Shown here piece after piece: positions 8,712-19,225 of a DNA stretch of 64,000 nucleotides. How positions within the stretch are numbered: position 1 is the first letter of the stretch; every line of letters begins with the position of its first letter. The notes beneath the pieces were generated by a model that searched no databases, was not told the DNA's origin, and saw nothing but the letters and a program-made list of their open reading frames with translations. The position numbers were made by a program, and so were the translations under genes. The stretch comes from VAZQ01 sp034669045 (lineage in GTDB: Bacteria > Pseudomonadota > Alphaproteobacteria > Rhizobiales > Xanthobacteraceae). The DNA lies in assembly GCA_034669045.1 (NCBI GenBank), contig JAXDOD010000184.1, forward strand, positions 5,560 through 69,559, written 5' to 3'.

Positions 8712-8768
8712 AAACGATTAGCGCGTCGCGCAGATTTTCTCCAGCGCGGCGGCGAGCGGCGCGACGGC
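8712..8768 (-). pseudogene. Possible C-terminal relic of a DUF167/YggU gene
   Basis: Directly after the yggT stop, the minus strand reads without interruption into a short segment ending LAAALEKICATR-stop. It is only about 17 codons and has no start. In related genomes a DUF167 (YggU) gene sits between yggT and folD, and its last helix resembles this segment. It may be a deletion remnant next to the repeat at 8660. The evidence is weak. Confidence 0.25.
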
Positions 8769-9059
8769 TCAGAACACGTTGGGCCGGATGTAATAGAGGA
8801 TGATGTTCTCGATCAGGATGATCAGCAGGATCAGGATCACCGGCGAAATGTCGATGCCGCCGAGATTGGGCATGATCTTGCGGATCGGGCGCAAGGCCGG
8901 CTCGGTGATGCGGAAGAGGAAATCCGCCACCATGGCGACGAACTGGTTGCGCGTATTGACCACCCCGAAGGCGATCAGCCAGGAGACCACCGCCATGGCG
9001 ATGACGAGATAGATGTAGATCTGGAGCGCGATCAGGATGACGTCGAGGACGGCGCGCAT
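8769..9059 (-). CDS. YggT-family integral membrane protein
   Basis: A 96-residue inner-membrane protein with two hydrophobic segments, roughly residues 5-30 (LIALQIYIYLVIAMAVVSWL) and 70-90, joined by the conserved FLFRITEPALRPIRKIMP motif that defines the YggT family. The ATG at 9059 is preferred; a start 12 codons upstream would add a non-hydrophobic leader. The precise function is unsettled; members are linked to osmotic tolerance and membrane assembly. Upstream partner of folD on the same strand. Confidence 0.88.
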   Translation of the reverse strand: MRAVLDVILIALQIYIYLVIAMAVVSWLIAFGVVNTRNQFVAMVADFLFRITEPALRPIRKIMPNLGGIDISPVILILLIILIENIILYYIRPNVF

Positions 9060-9240
9060 GGCAGGAATCGCCTCTGGTTGAGCGAGGCCGCACATGTAAC
9101 CGTCCCGGCGCCCGGGAACAAGGCAGTCGCGCGGCCATGGCTTGCGGCCGGGCTTATTGACAGCGCGGAAACCCAGCCCTAAATGGCCGCACTCACCGAC
9201 CCGCTAGCCACGCAACGGCTCGTTTCCGTTGCTTTTCGGC

Positions 9241-9316
9241 GGGGCCGTAGCTCAGCTGGGAGAGCGCCTCGTTCGCAATGAGGAGGTCAGGGGTTCGATC
9301 CCCCTCGGCTCCACCA
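9241..9316 (+). tRNA. tRNA-Ala, anticodon CGC
   Basis: A complete 76-base cloverleaf: acceptor arm GGGGCCG/CGGCTCC followed by ACCA, D-arm GCTC..GAGC, anticodon stem CCTCG/TGAGG with loop TTCGCAA, and T-arm with GTTCGATCC. The third acceptor pair is G-U, the alanine identity element. CCA is encoded. It reads GCG codons, which are frequent in this GC-rich genome. Confidence 0.97.
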
Positions 9317-9531
9317 GCCTTCGCGGCTGTACCGCCACGGCCGGCAAGCCAGCCCGGGCGATGCAGACGCGAAGGCTGTCCGCGGTCGTTGTTATACCAA
9401 GCTTGGTAATGATCGGCACTCGCGAGGCCTGCTTGGTGGCTTCGCTGTTGGCTCACTCGTGACCAGTCGGGGTTTATGAAGCTTGGCAGAATGGCGCTCG
9501 CGGTGCGAATTCATCCGAATGCCACGCCCCC

Positions 9532-10305
9532 TCAGCGGCCGCGATTGCGGCGGTCGATCAGCGCGAGCGCCAGCCCGCGCGGGATGAACCGCGTCAGCAC
9601 CGTCACCAGCTTGTTGGCGAGGCCGGGCACCACCAGGCGCCGGCCGGCCGCAAGTCCGCGATAGCCGGCCTCCGCCACCTGCTCGGCCGTTTGCGTCAGC
9701 AGCGGCGGATAGGCTTTCGCCTTGTGTCCGGCGCGCTCCTGGAATTCGCTCGGCACCGGCCCCGGACAGAGCGTGGTGACGCGCACGCCGCGACCGCCGA
9801 GCTCGCGATGCAGCGCCTCGCTGAAGGAGAGCACATAGGCCTTGCTGGCGTAATAGACCGCCATGCCGGGACCCGGCATGAAGCCCGCGACCGACGCCAC
9901 GTTGAGGATGCCGCCACGATGGCGTCCGAGACTCTCGATGAAGGCGAGCGAGAGGTCGGTCAGCGCCCGCACGTTGAGGTCGATGATCGCAAGCTGCTCG
10001 GCGCGGTCGAGCGCGGCCGCCGGTCCGACCAGCCCGAAGCCCGCGTTGTTGACCACGATGGCGGGCTCGACCCCCGCCGCCCGCAACGCCTCGCCGAGGC
10101 GCGCCACCGCGTCGGGCCGCTCGAGGTCGCACGGCAGAACGATCGGCAACGGGTGACCCTTGGCCGCGATCGCCTGCGCGAGCGCCGCCAGCTTCTGCTC
10201 GCGGCGCGCCACCAGCACCAGGTCGTGGCCATGCGCTGCAAAGACATGCGCGAGCGCGCTGCCGATGCCGGCGGACGCGCCGGTGATCAGCGTGACGGGA
10301 CGCAT
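9532..10305 (-). CDS. Short-chain dehydrogenase/reductase (SDR family)
   Basis: A 257-residue classical SDR: cofactor motif TGASAGIGS at the N-terminus, NNAGFG, and catalytic YYASKAY (YxxxK). The start is ATG 10305, sharing its A with the TGA stop of the upstream TerB-like gene (TGATG), which implies translational coupling. A longer frame reaching back to 10455 only overlaps that gene and is not used. The C-terminal stretch is hydrophobic and Arg-rich. Substrate unknown. Confidence 0.9.
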   Translation of the reverse strand: MRPVTLITGASAGIGSALAHVFAAHGHDLVLVARREQKLAALAQAIAAKGHPLPIVLPCDLERPDAVARLGEALRAAGVEPAIVVNNAGFGLVGPAAALDRAEQLAIIDLNVRALTDLSLAFIESLGRHRGGILNVASVAGFMPGPGMAVYYASKAYVLSFSEALHRELGGRGVRVTTLCPGPVPSEFQERAGHKAKAYPPLLTQTAEQVAEAGYRGLAAGRRLVVPGLANKLVTVLTRFIPRGLALALIDRRNRGR

Positions 10306-10778
10306 CAGGCCTGCTCGTCGCCCGAGCGGTTGGCCGCGACCTGCTGGCGCAGCTCGATGCGCTCGCGCGCGGACACATTGAGCAGATCGGCGGCGCGCCA
10401 GATCAGGTTGTCTTCGAACTCGCTGACGCGATTGTCGGCGTAGACGATCTCCCACATCATCTCGACCATGCGCCGGCGGCCCTCGTCGTCGAGCGAGCGG
10501 TTGAGCAGGCTGGTGAAGTGATAGAGATCGACCGAGTCCTGCTCCACCCGGGTCGCCTCGGCGAGAAGCTCGGCGGTCGCGGCGTCATCGAGGCCGAAGC
10601 GCCGCTTGATGATCGCGTGCAGCTTGTCGCGCTCGACCTCCGACATGACGCCGTCGATCGCCGCCGCGTGCACCAGGAGCGCCGTGGCCGCGAGCCGGTA
10701 GTCATTTTCGTCGAAGCGGCTCGGATGCTTCTCGCCGCCGGTGAGATCGGAGACGAAATGCTTGAAGGCTTGGAACAT
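10305..10778 (-). CDS. TerB-like (tellurite-resistance B fold) protein
   Basis: A 157-residue all-helical acidic protein. LVHAAAIDGVMSEVERDKLHAIIKRRFGLD and WEIVYADNRVSEFEDNLIWRAADLL are the paired metal-binding-like helices of the TerB domain. No other ter genes are nearby, so tellurite resistance should not be assumed; single TerB proteins are common in alphaproteobacteria with unknown roles. It is coupled to the downstream SDR gene. Confidence 0.85.
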   Translation of the reverse strand: MFQAFKHFVSDLTGGEKHPSRFDENDYRLAATALLVHAAAIDGVMSEVERDKLHAIIKRRFGLDDAATAELLAEATRVEQDSVDLYHFTSLLNRSLDDEGRRRMVEMMWEIVYADNRVSEFEDNLIWRAADLLNVSARERIELRQQVAANRSGDEQA

Positions 10779-10857
10779 GGCGGTGGCGCCTCTTTCGACG
10801 TGTCATTCCCCGTGAAGCTGGACATGACAGGCCGGAATTCAAGGATCGCCGCGCGCG

Positions 10858-11460
10858 CTACTGGACGGCCTTGCCCTTGTGGGTCGCCTTTTCGAGCAGC
10901 TCGAGATTGTTCTGGATGTAGGGATTGTCCGGATCCTGGGCCTGTGCGGCCAGCAGCGTCTGGCGGGCGCGCTTGTAGTCGCTGCGCAGGATGTAGGAAT
11001 AGCCCTTGTTGTTGAGGATTTCCGCCGTCGGCCCGACGATGCCGATGGCCTGGTTGTAGGCGCGGTCGGCCAGCTCGAACCGGCGCAGCCGGTCGTAGCA
11101 GGCCGCCAGCCCCACCCAGGCCTCGGCGTCGCGCGGGTAGGCTTCGACGGCACGGCGGAAATGCCGTTCCGCAAGCCCGTAATTGGCGGCGCGGTAGTAT
11201 TTCTTGCCGAGGCTGAGGTCGTCGTTCGGATCGGTGCCGAGGATCCCCTGCGGATAGGGCTTTTGCGCGCCGTCGGACACCGAGCCGGTGGTGGCGGGGT
11301 CGGCGGCGGCGGTCCGGTCGGGCAGTGACCCGGTCGCCTGCGGGTCATCGGTCCGCGCGGTGCCGAGCAGGTCGCCGAATTTGCTCGAGGTCTCGCAGCC
11401 GCTCAGCCACAGGAGGCTTGCCAGCGCGACAATGAGAACTCGACCTGCACCCGCACGCAT
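10858..11460 (-). CDS. tadD: Tad pilus assembly lipoprotein with TPR repeats, TadD-like
   Basis: A 200-residue protein with a lipoprotein signal: hydrophobic leader followed by lipobox LSGC (Cys22 from the ATG at 11460). Two to three tetratricopeptide repeats follow (NYGLAERHFRRAVEAYPRDAEAW; FELADRAYNQAIGIVGPTAEILNNKGYSYILRSDYKRA). TadD is an outer-membrane lipoprotein needed for secretin assembly in Tad pili. It lies downstream of tadC on the same strand after a 190-base gap. An upstream GTG at 11466 is possible. Confidence 0.87.
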   Translation of the reverse strand: MRAGAGRVLIVALASLLWLSGCETSSKFGDLLGTARTDDPQATGSLPDRTAAADPATTGSVSDGAQKPYPQGILGTDPNDDLSLGKKYYRAANYGLAERHFRRAVEAYPRDAEAWVGLAACYDRLRRFELADRAYNQAIGIVGPTAEILNNKGYSYILRSDYKRARQTLLAAQAQDPDNPYIQNNLELLEKATHKGKAVQ

Positions 11461-11594
11461 CAACACACACGGCCTTCAATCGGAACCGGATACGCGAAGC
11501 TAGGCGACGATGGTTAAGATTTCCTCCTCGGCCGCGGGCCGGCGGGACCATGAAAACTCATGCAATTCAGGGGGATAGGGGCCGCGTGACGCCG

Positions 11595-11613
11595 GCCGGG
11601 GAGCCGCCCCGGC
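11595..11613 (-). terminator. Stem-loop downstream of tadC
   Basis: A perfect 7-base stem GCCGGGG / CCCCGGC with a 5-base loop, about 40 bases past the tadC stop. There is no T-run, so it may be a transcript-stabilising hairpin rather than an intrinsic terminator. Confidence 0.35.
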
Positions 11614-11652
11614 GAATTGCCGCAAGCGTAGGGCCCGCCGCCGGGGCGCCCG

Positions 11653-12618
11653 CTAGTAGTGGCCGGTGTAAAGCCGCACGACCACCGGCAGCAGGATGAC
11701 GACGAACAGCACCGGGAAGATGCACACCATCATCGGGATGGAGAGCTTGGCCGGCAGGCTGTAGGCCTTCTCCTCGGCGCGCGAGAGCCGCTTGTGGCGC
11801 ATGTCGTCGGAATAGACCCGCAGCGCGTCCGTGATGCTCGATCCGAGCTCGGCCGACTGCTGGATCAGCGTGGCGAAGGAGCGCGCCTCTTCCAGCCCCA
11901 GACGGTCGCCGAAATGCTCGAGCGCCTCGGTCATGCTGCGGCCGGCGCGGATTTCGAGGTTGGTCATGTGGATGTTGGCGCAGAGCGACGGATAGGTGTC
12001 GCCGAGCTCGCGCCCGACCCGCTCCAGCGCCGCCTCCATGCTCAGCCCGGAGTCGGCGCAGACCACCAGGAGGTCCATGAAATCCGGAAACCCGGACTGG
12101 TGCTCGGCCCGGCGCTTGGCGATGCGCCGGTCGATATAGAGGCTCGGGCCGATGTAGCCGACGATGCCGCCCAGCATCACGGAGAGCCAGAAGATCGCCG
12201 GCGTCTGCGTCCACACCATCGGCAGCAGGATGAACACCGCGCAGCCGAGCCCGACCGCGAGCGCGGTGCGCGCGACGAAGAACAGGGCGATCGCGCGCGG
12301 ATCGAAGATGCCGGCATGCACCATGCGGCGGCGCAGAATCTTGCCCTCGCCCTTGTCGCTCGCCGAATAGTGCTTGCTGGTATAGTCGAGGATGCGCTGG
12401 ACGGCGCGCAGGCTGGACTGCCGCAGCGGATTCTGCTCTGCGGAATCGCCCGAGTGCTCGTTGATCCCGGCGGCGCGCCGCGTCACCGCGCGGCGCGAAT
12501 GCAGCGTCGCCATCACGCCGAAGGCCAGCACCGCGGTCGCCAGGAACACCAGGAGCGCCAGCATCATCACCGAGCTGTCGCCGAAGACGTCGATCAGGAT
12601 GTCGTAGAGCGCGTCCAT
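11653..12618 (-). CDS. tadC: Tad pilus inner-membrane platform protein TadC
   Basis: A 321-residue GspF-like platform protein. Hydrophobic segments occur near residues 15-35, about 110-155 and at the C-terminus (MMVCIFPVLFVVILLPVVVRL). The type II secretion F-domain signature lies in DLLVVCADSGLSMEAALERVG and the FATLIQQSAELGSSITDAL block. It starts 4 bases after tadB ends. With TadB it forms the membrane base of the pilus motor. Confidence 0.92.
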   Translation of the reverse strand: MDALYDILIDVFGDSSVMMLALLVFLATAVLAFGVMATLHSRRAVTRRAAGINEHSGDSAEQNPLRQSSLRAVQRILDYTSKHYSASDKGEGKILRRRMVHAGIFDPRAIALFFVARTALAVGLGCAVFILLPMVWTQTPAIFWLSVMLGGIVGYIGPSLYIDRRIAKRRAEHQSGFPDFMDLLVVCADSGLSMEAALERVGRELGDTYPSLCANIHMTNLEIRAGRSMTEALEHFGDRLGLEEARSFATLIQQSAELGSSITDALRVYSDDMRHKRLSRAEEKAYSLPAKLSIPMMVCIFPVLFVVILLPVVVRLYTGHY

Positions 12619-12621
12619 CGG

Positions 12622-13590
12622 TCAGATCCTGAAGTTCACGAGCCGGTACATGATGAAGTTGCCGATTCCCATCCAGGTGCCGGCGGCCAGGAGCGCCTTC
12701 TTGGTCAGGTCCTCGTTCCAGACGCCGGCGTAGAAATCCGGCGCGACCACCTGGATCACCAGGAAGATCATGATCGGCAGCGACGAGAGGATGAGCGCGG
12801 ACGCGCGGCCCTCCGCCGCCAGCGCCCGGATCTTGCGGCGCATCTTGAACCGCTGGCGGATGACGGCGGAGAGGTTCTGCAGGATCTCGCCGAGATTGCC
12901 GCCGGTCGACCCCTGGATCGCCACCGCGGTGACGAACAGCGGCAGGTCGTCCTGGCCGATGCGGAAATAGAGGTTGCGTAGCGCCGTCTCGAGATCGGCA
13001 CCATAGGTGATCTCGTCCGCCACGATGCCGAATTCGGACCCGATCGGGTCCTTCATTTCGCGCGCCACCATGGTGATCGCGATCGGTGTCGGATGGCCGG
13101 CGCGCAGGCTGCGCACGATCATGTCGAGCGCGTCGGGGAACTGGGCGCCGAACGCCTTCTGCCGCCGGCCGCGCAGGATGCGCAGCAGCATGTAGGGCAC
13201 CACGGTGCCGCAGAACAGGCCGAGCAGCAGGGCTTCGAGAATGTCCTTGCGCCAGACCATCCCGACGCCGAACGCGACCACGGCGCCGATGGCCACGAAG
13301 ATGAAGAGCTTGGTCAGGCCGAGCGTCAGCCCGGACTGCAGCACCAGCCGGTTGAAGGATTCAACTCCGATGCTGTAGCCGCCAGAGGTCGAGAGCCCGC
13401 GCTCGCGGCGCAACTGCACCAGGATGTTCTCGCGGTCGGGTTGGTCCTTCAGCAGCTTGAGCCGGCGGTTGACGTTGTGACGGTACGACGCGCCGGAAAA
13501 GCAGATGAGATAGATGCCCTCGACGAACAGCCCGGCCGAGGCCGCCACGAAGATATAGATCAGGTAGATCGGGTCGAACTCGAGCGACAT
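12622..13590 (-). CDS. tadB: Tad pilus inner-membrane platform protein TadB
   Basis: A 322-residue GspF-like protein with N-terminal hydrophobic segment IYLIYIFVAASAGLFVEGIYL, paired central membrane helices and a C-terminal anchor. The F-domain contains DALDMIVRSLRAGHPTPIAITMV and QGSTGGNLGEILQNLSAVIRQR. It lies between cpaF, 5 bases upstream, and tadC, and partners TadC. Confidence 0.92.
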   Translation of the reverse strand: MSLEFDPIYLIYIFVAASAGLFVEGIYLICFSGASYRHNVNRRLKLLKDQPDRENILVQLRRERGLSTSGGYSIGVESFNRLVLQSGLTLGLTKLFIFVAIGAVVAFGVGMVWRKDILEALLLGLFCGTVVPYMLLRILRGRRQKAFGAQFPDALDMIVRSLRAGHPTPIAITMVAREMKDPIGSEFGIVADEITYGADLETALRNLYFRIGQDDLPLFVTAVAIQGSTGGNLGEILQNLSAVIRQRFKMRRKIRALAAEGRASALILSSLPIMIFLVIQVVAPDFYAGVWNEDLTKKALLAAGTWMGIGNFIMYRLVNFRI

Positions 13591-13595
13591 GTCGT

Positions 13596-15020
<1,425 letters not shown>

Positions 15021-15086
15021 TCTTCTTCCTCGTTACGTGGTCTTTCGCCGGATGTTCCGGTCTTGGCTTCGTTATCGCGCCTGCTG

Positions 15087-16310
15087 TCAGCGGGCCCAGG
15101 ACAGCTTGAATTTCTTGGCGGCGCCCTTCTCCGTGGCGGCGGCCTTCGCCGAGGGCTGCGGCAGGATCAGGCTGCGCAGTTGCATCGTGATCTTGTTGCC
15201 GGGCTTGATCTCATCGAGCGGGACGCCGCGGTCGATCGCTTCGCGCACGAGGCCATAGTGATTGGGGATGCAGGCGGCGAACGAGTCCCCGAGCACCTGC
15301 TCGATGTCGCCCTTGCGCAAGCCGGAGGAGAACAGCTTCTGCTCGAACCGGTTGACGATCACCTGCGGTTTCGGCGTGTCGCCGAGCCGCTCGTGGATGG
15401 CTTCGACGAGCTGCTTGGCGTGACGCAGGCCCGGCACCGTCATCTCGCTGATGATGAAGAGCTTGTTGGAGCCGAGCAGCACGCTGTCGGTCCACGAGAA
15501 CCAGGTGCGCGGCATGTCGAAGACCACGTAGTCGAAGTTGGACGAGACCATGTCGAGGAGCCGCGTCACCACGTCCGGGTCGAACGAGCGCATTTCCGCC
15601 GGGCGGTTCGGCGCGGCAATGACCGCGAGACCCGAAGGATGATGCGACAACATGATTTCGAGCAGTTGGCGGTCGAGCCGTTCCGGCCGGCCTTCGATCT
15701 CGCTCAGGTTGAGGCGCGGCTCGAGGTCGAGATAGTCGGCGCAGGCGCCGTGCTGGAAGTCGAGATCGACCAGGCAGGTCGTCGACTTGCCGCGCTGGCC
15801 GCTGTTGAGCAGCATCATCGCGCTTTGCACCGCGAGCGTGGTCACGCCGGCCCCGCCCACCGCCGGCAGGAAGGTGTAGATCTGCGACTCGGTCGTTTCC
15901 GTATTGGCCGGGCCCTTGGCGACGCGCGCGCAGGTGCGCACCAGCTCGACCGGCGACACCGGCTTCACCATGAAATCGGCGACGCGCATCTGCAGGAGCG
16001 TGCGCGCGACGCTCTCGTCGAATTTCTGGGTGACCACCACGACCGGCGGCCAGGCGCCGATCCGCGCCATCAGGCGCTCGAGCGCCTGCATCTCGTCGGT
16101 CTCCGAGGCGTCGAGGTCGATCACCACGACGGTCGCGCTTTCGATCTCGAACTTGCCCTCGAGCGCCGCGAGCGTGCCGGGAAGGACCTTCAGCACGATC
16201 TGCTCGCTCGCGCCGAAGGTCAGGCGCGCCTGTTCCTCGAATCCGGAATCGGCGGTCAGGACGATGACCTTCGTCTTGCTCGCTGGATTGCTGGACCGGC
16301 TCATCTTCAT
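15087..16310 (-). CDS. cpaE: Pilus localisation protein CpaE/TadZ (receiver-like plus ParA/MinD-like)
   Basis: A 407-residue protein. The N-terminal ~130 residues form an atypical response-regulator-like domain (VVVIDLDASETDEM ... VVVVTQKFDE ... RVADFMVKPVSPVELV). The C-terminal part is a MinD/ParA-type ATPase fold whose P-loop is degenerate (FLPAVGGAGVTTLAVQSA), lacking the deviant lysine. This is typical of TadZ/CpaE, which positions the pilus machine at the pole. It lies between the short CpaD-like lipoprotein and cpaF. Confidence 0.92.
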   Translation of the reverse strand: MKMSRSSNPASKTKVIVLTADSGFEEQARLTFGASEQIVLKVLPGTLAALEGKFEIESATVVVIDLDASETDEMQALERLMARIGAWPPVVVVTQKFDESVARTLLQMRVADFMVKPVSPVELVRTCARVAKGPANTETTESQIYTFLPAVGGAGVTTLAVQSAMMLLNSGQRGKSTTCLVDLDFQHGACADYLDLEPRLNLSEIEGRPERLDRQLLEIMLSHHPSGLAVIAAPNRPAEMRSFDPDVVTRLLDMVSSNFDYVVFDMPRTWFSWTDSVLLGSNKLFIISEMTVPGLRHAKQLVEAIHERLGDTPKPQVIVNRFEQKLFSSGLRKGDIEQVLGDSFAACIPNHYGLVREAIDRGVPLDEIKPGNKITMQLRSLILPQPSAKAAATEKGAAKKFKLSWAR

Positions 16311-16335
16311 GACGCGATGCTTCCTGCAGTGATGC

Positions 16336-16722
16336 TCAAGGGCCGTTGCCTTTGACCGGCGCCGCGGAGGCGCCGGGCGGGGTGGGCGGCGAGCTCGGGA
16401 CTTTTTCGGTTACGGTCGACAGGTGCTGCTGCGACAGATTGCTGGTGCTCTCGGGGCGAGGCTGGATCACCTCGTGGTGCCGATACCGCTCGATCGCCGA
16501 CTGGATGCGCTCGCCATTGAACGCGATGTTGCGGTTTTCGCTGTGGCGCGGCCAGGGATCGACCATGTGCGTGAGCCGGTTGGTGGCGACCGCGTCGTCG
16601 GCTCCCAGCGAGATCGTGTCGCGCCGGTCGAAGTAGATGTCGGAGCATCCCGCGAGGGCGACGCCGGCCACAAAGGCCGCGCAGACCACCGGAACAGCCG
16701 CGTTAGTTCTTGACCGAGACAT
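16336..16722 (-). CDS. Short CpaD-like lipoprotein of the Tad locus
   Basis: A 128-residue lipoprotein with a signal peptide ending in lipobox LAGC (about residue 26), then SDIYFDRRDTISLGADDAVATN, a motif typical of proteins at the cpaD position in rhizobial tad loci, and a Pro/Ser-rich tail. Canonical CpaD is about 200 residues or more and has a further C-terminal domain that is absent here. Its start overlaps the end of cpaC by 20 bases. It probably sits in the outer membrane beside the secretin. Confidence 0.75.
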   Translation of the reverse strand: MSRSRTNAAVPVVCAAFVAGVALAGCSDIYFDRRDTISLGADDAVATNRLTHMVDPWPRHSENRNIAFNGERIQSAIERYRHHEVIQPRPESTSNLSQQHLSTVTEKVPSSPPTPPGASAAPVKGNGP

Positions 16723-18316
16723 AGGCGCCTCCCTTTTTCGGCAGGTCGAGGATGTGTCCGACGTAGCGCTGGCTGGCGGCCAACACGGCCTCGCGCGGGC
16801 TCACTTCCCCCTTGCCCATGAGGAACAGATCGACGTCGTTGGGCGGCAGCCGGTTGTCGAGCGGCGACTTGATGACGTCACCGGGACGTGCCGGCCGCAC
16901 GATGCGCGGCGTGACGATGATGGCGAGATCGGTCTCGTTCTTCTGATAGGATGCGCTGCGGAACAGCGCGCCGAGGACGGGCATGTCGCCGACCCAGGGA
17001 AGCTGTTCCTGCGCTGTCGTGCCGACATTGAGGAGCAGCCCGCCGAGCATGAAGCTCTGCCCGTCGCGCAGTTCGATCGTGGTATTGGCGCGCCGGGAGA
17101 TCAGCGGGGGCACCGAGGTCCCCAGGATCGTCACCGGATGGCTGGTGTCGAGCTGGCTGACCTCGGGTTCGATCTTCAGGTTGATCACGCCGTCCTTGAG
17201 CACGGTCGGCGTGAAGGCGAGCATGACGCCGTATCGCTTCCACTCGATCGAAAAACTTCCCAGCGAGCTCGGCACCGGATACGGATATTCGCCGCCGGCA
17301 AGGAAGCTCGCGGTATCGCCCGACAGCGCGACCAGGTTCGGCTCGGCCAGGGTGCGCGCCACCCCCTTCTGTTCGAGCGCGTTGATCAGCACGTCGATGG
17401 TGGTGCCGCCGGTCATGATGCGACCGAGCATGAAGCCGAACGGCGAGCCGCCGGAGAGCACGCCGGCCGCGACCTCTCCGACCGGGATATTGAGCGGAGA
17501 GGTTGGGGCCGTAATGGGCAGCGCGTCCGGCCTTGCCGTGCCGTCGGCCTGCTTGCGCGAGCCGATATTCGAGACCAGTTTGCTGTTGAAGATGTTCCAC
17601 TGCACGCCGAGGTCGCGTCCGGCGTTGCGCTTGGCTTCGATGAAGCGCACCTCGAGCATGACCTGTTGCGGCGATGCGATCTGGACGGTGTTGATCACCG
17701 CATTGGTGTCGGGCGCGAACTGGCGCGCGATCTGCACGGCCTTGTCGAGCGTGACCGCGTCCGGCACCATGCCGGACAGCATGATGCGGCCATTGACCGA
17801 CGAAACGCGGATGTTGGCGCCGGTGGCCGTCCTGATCTCGCTCGAGAGCCGCGTGATGTCGTAGGACACCTCGACGTCGAGGATGCCGATCTGCTTCTTG
17901 CCCTCGGAATAGATCGCTACGCGGGTCGTCCCGATCTTCTTGCCCAGAATCGAGATCGCGTGGTCGGTGAGCGGCGTAACGTCCGCGACATCCGGATCGC
18001 CGACCGTGATGTCGGTGAAGGGAGAGTCGATGCGCACGTCCTCGGTCTTGCCGACCGTAACCGTGATCGAGACGGTGCGCTTGGCGCCGCTGATCTGGAT
18101 CAGGCGCTCCGCCGCCTGCGCGTCGCCGGCAGCGATCGGCGACACCGTCACGGCCGCAGCCGCGATCGTGAGCCCCGCCACCGTGGCGAGGAGCCGGCGC
18201 ACCCTATTGCGGTCTTCGCCGGCCCCCCGCCTGCCTCCCAACCTCTCCGCATGCCGTTGCCCAAAAGCCGCGGCCTGACGCCCTGTTCCGTTTTTCACCT
18301 TGATCTCCCCACCCAT
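16703..18316 (-). CDS. cpaC: Tad pilus outer-membrane secretin CpaC/RcpA
   Basis: A 537-residue secretin. Signal segment LLATVAGLTIAAAAVTVSPIAAGDAQA is followed by the N-terminal pilus-secretin domain (SITVTVGKTEDVRI), a BON/N1-like domain, and the secretin core with FLAGGEYPYPVP, the VEPEVSQLD-like strand, and QSFMLGGLL. The start is ATG 18316, which gives a long Arg-rich stretch before the leader; a later start cannot be excluded. It forms the outer-membrane channel for the pilus. Confidence 0.93.
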   Translation of the reverse strand: MGGEIKVKNGTGRQAAAFGQRHAERLGGRRGAGEDRNRVRRLLATVAGLTIAAAAVTVSPIAAGDAQAAERLIQISGAKRTVSITVTVGKTEDVRIDSPFTDITVGDPDVADVTPLTDHAISILGKKIGTTRVAIYSEGKKQIGILDVEVSYDITRLSSEIRTATGANIRVSSVNGRIMLSGMVPDAVTLDKAVQIARQFAPDTNAVINTVQIASPQQVMLEVRFIEAKRNAGRDLGVQWNIFNSKLVSNIGSRKQADGTARPDALPITAPTSPLNIPVGEVAAGVLSGGSPFGFMLGRIMTGGTTIDVLINALEQKGVARTLAEPNLVALSGDTASFLAGGEYPYPVPSSLGSFSIEWKRYGVMLAFTPTVLKDGVINLKIEPEVSQLDTSHPVTILGTSVPPLISRRANTTIELRDGQSFMLGGLLLNVGTTAQEQLPWVGDMPVLGALFRSASYQKNETDLAIIVTPRIVRPARPGDVIKSPLDNRLPPNDVDLFLMGKGEVSPREAVLAASQRYVGHILDLPKKGGAYVSVKN

Positions 18317-18343
18317 TGTCCACCTTCCCCGAAACCTTCCGAA

Positions 18344-19225
18344 TTATCGAACCTCGCGCCTCCGCTCGGTTGATGCGAGTGCCGTCGCGTCCCCGTCTTC
18401 CGTCGGCACGCTGTAGTCGTCTCTCTTGCCGGCGCGGCGAACGCCGACCGTCGTGAAGCGAGTGTCCTGCGCCGCCGGCGCATTGCCGTTGGCGAGATCG
18501 CCGAGGCTGATGCGGCGCGTGGTGTCGACTGCCGCCTCGCCGGCCTTGCGCAGCATCAGCGAGAGCGTTCCCACCGACGAGGCGAGCGCGAGCTTCTGGG
18601 CGGACGCGGTGTCGACCTCGAGCGTGACGGCCTTCGCGACGGAGGGCTTGTCGTTGCGCTCGTCGGCGGTCTGGTCGATCGCCAGGACGCGCGTGTTCTG
18701 CAGCACGACGTCGGTGCTCGACTGGTCCTTGCCGTTGTTGTCCTTCTGGCGCGTGAGCGCGACGTCGACGCGGTCGCCCGGCAGAACGAAGCCGGCGACG
18801 CCTTCGACGTCGTTGACACGAATGGTGACGGCCTTCATGCCGTCCGTGAGCGCGGCGGACAGCGTAGCGCGCTGACCCGGCCCGGTGATCTTGGACGCGA
18901 GGATCGGCTCGTTCGCCTCGATCGCGGTCAGCACCACGCGGCGACCGTTTGCCGCCAGCAGATCGGCGATCTTGCCGAAGGCGCCGTTCGGCACCGAATC
19001 ATCCGGCCAGGGAATCTCGCGCAGCGACATCGAGGAGAGCTCGGTGCCGAAGCGCAACGGCTTGCTGGCGACCACGATCGTCTGCGTCGCCATCGGCTTC
19101 TTCTGCGCCTCGAGGCTGCGCATGCGCATCTCGGTCTGGCTGTTGAGCCACGACTGCGCGATGAACACCGCGAGCAGGCCGAACAGCGCCGCGAAGCCGA
19201 TCATGACGATGGTGCTTTTGCGCAC
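18344..19225 (-). CDS. cpaB: Tad pilus assembly protein CpaB/RcpC (SAF domain)
   Basis: A 293-residue periplasmic protein anchored by one N-terminal helix (TIVMIGFAALFGLLAVFIAQ). A SAF domain (IVVASKPLRFGTELSSMSLREIPW) is followed by the CpaB core with GFVLPGDRVDVALT. I place the start at GTG 19225, which has AGGGA 8 bases upstream; a TTG at 19246 would add 7 residues. It is the first gene of the minus-strand tad operon in this window and helps assemble the secretin. Confidence 0.9.
   Translation of the reverse strand: MRKSTIVMIGFAALFGLLAVFIAQSWLNSQTEMRMRSLEAQKKPMATQTIVVASKPLRFGTELSSMSLREIPWPDDSVPNGAFGKIADLLAANGRRVVLTAIEANEPILASKITGPGQRATLSAALTDGMKAVTIRVNDVEGVAGFVLPGDRVDVALTRQKDNNGKDQSSTDVVLQNTRVLAIDQTADERNDKPSVAKAVTLEVDTASAQKLALASSVGTLSLMLRKAGEAAVDTTRRISLGDLANGNAPAAQDTRFTTVGVRRAGKRDDYSVPTEDGDATALASTERRREVR

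Noticed and set aside
9229..9462. Short plus-strand frame over the tRNA
   Set aside because: It translates the tRNA-Ala gene itself and its flank; a classic spurious call.
10305..10778. Tellurite-resistance locus
   Set aside because: Only a lone TerB-like domain is present, without terC/terD/terE-type genes.
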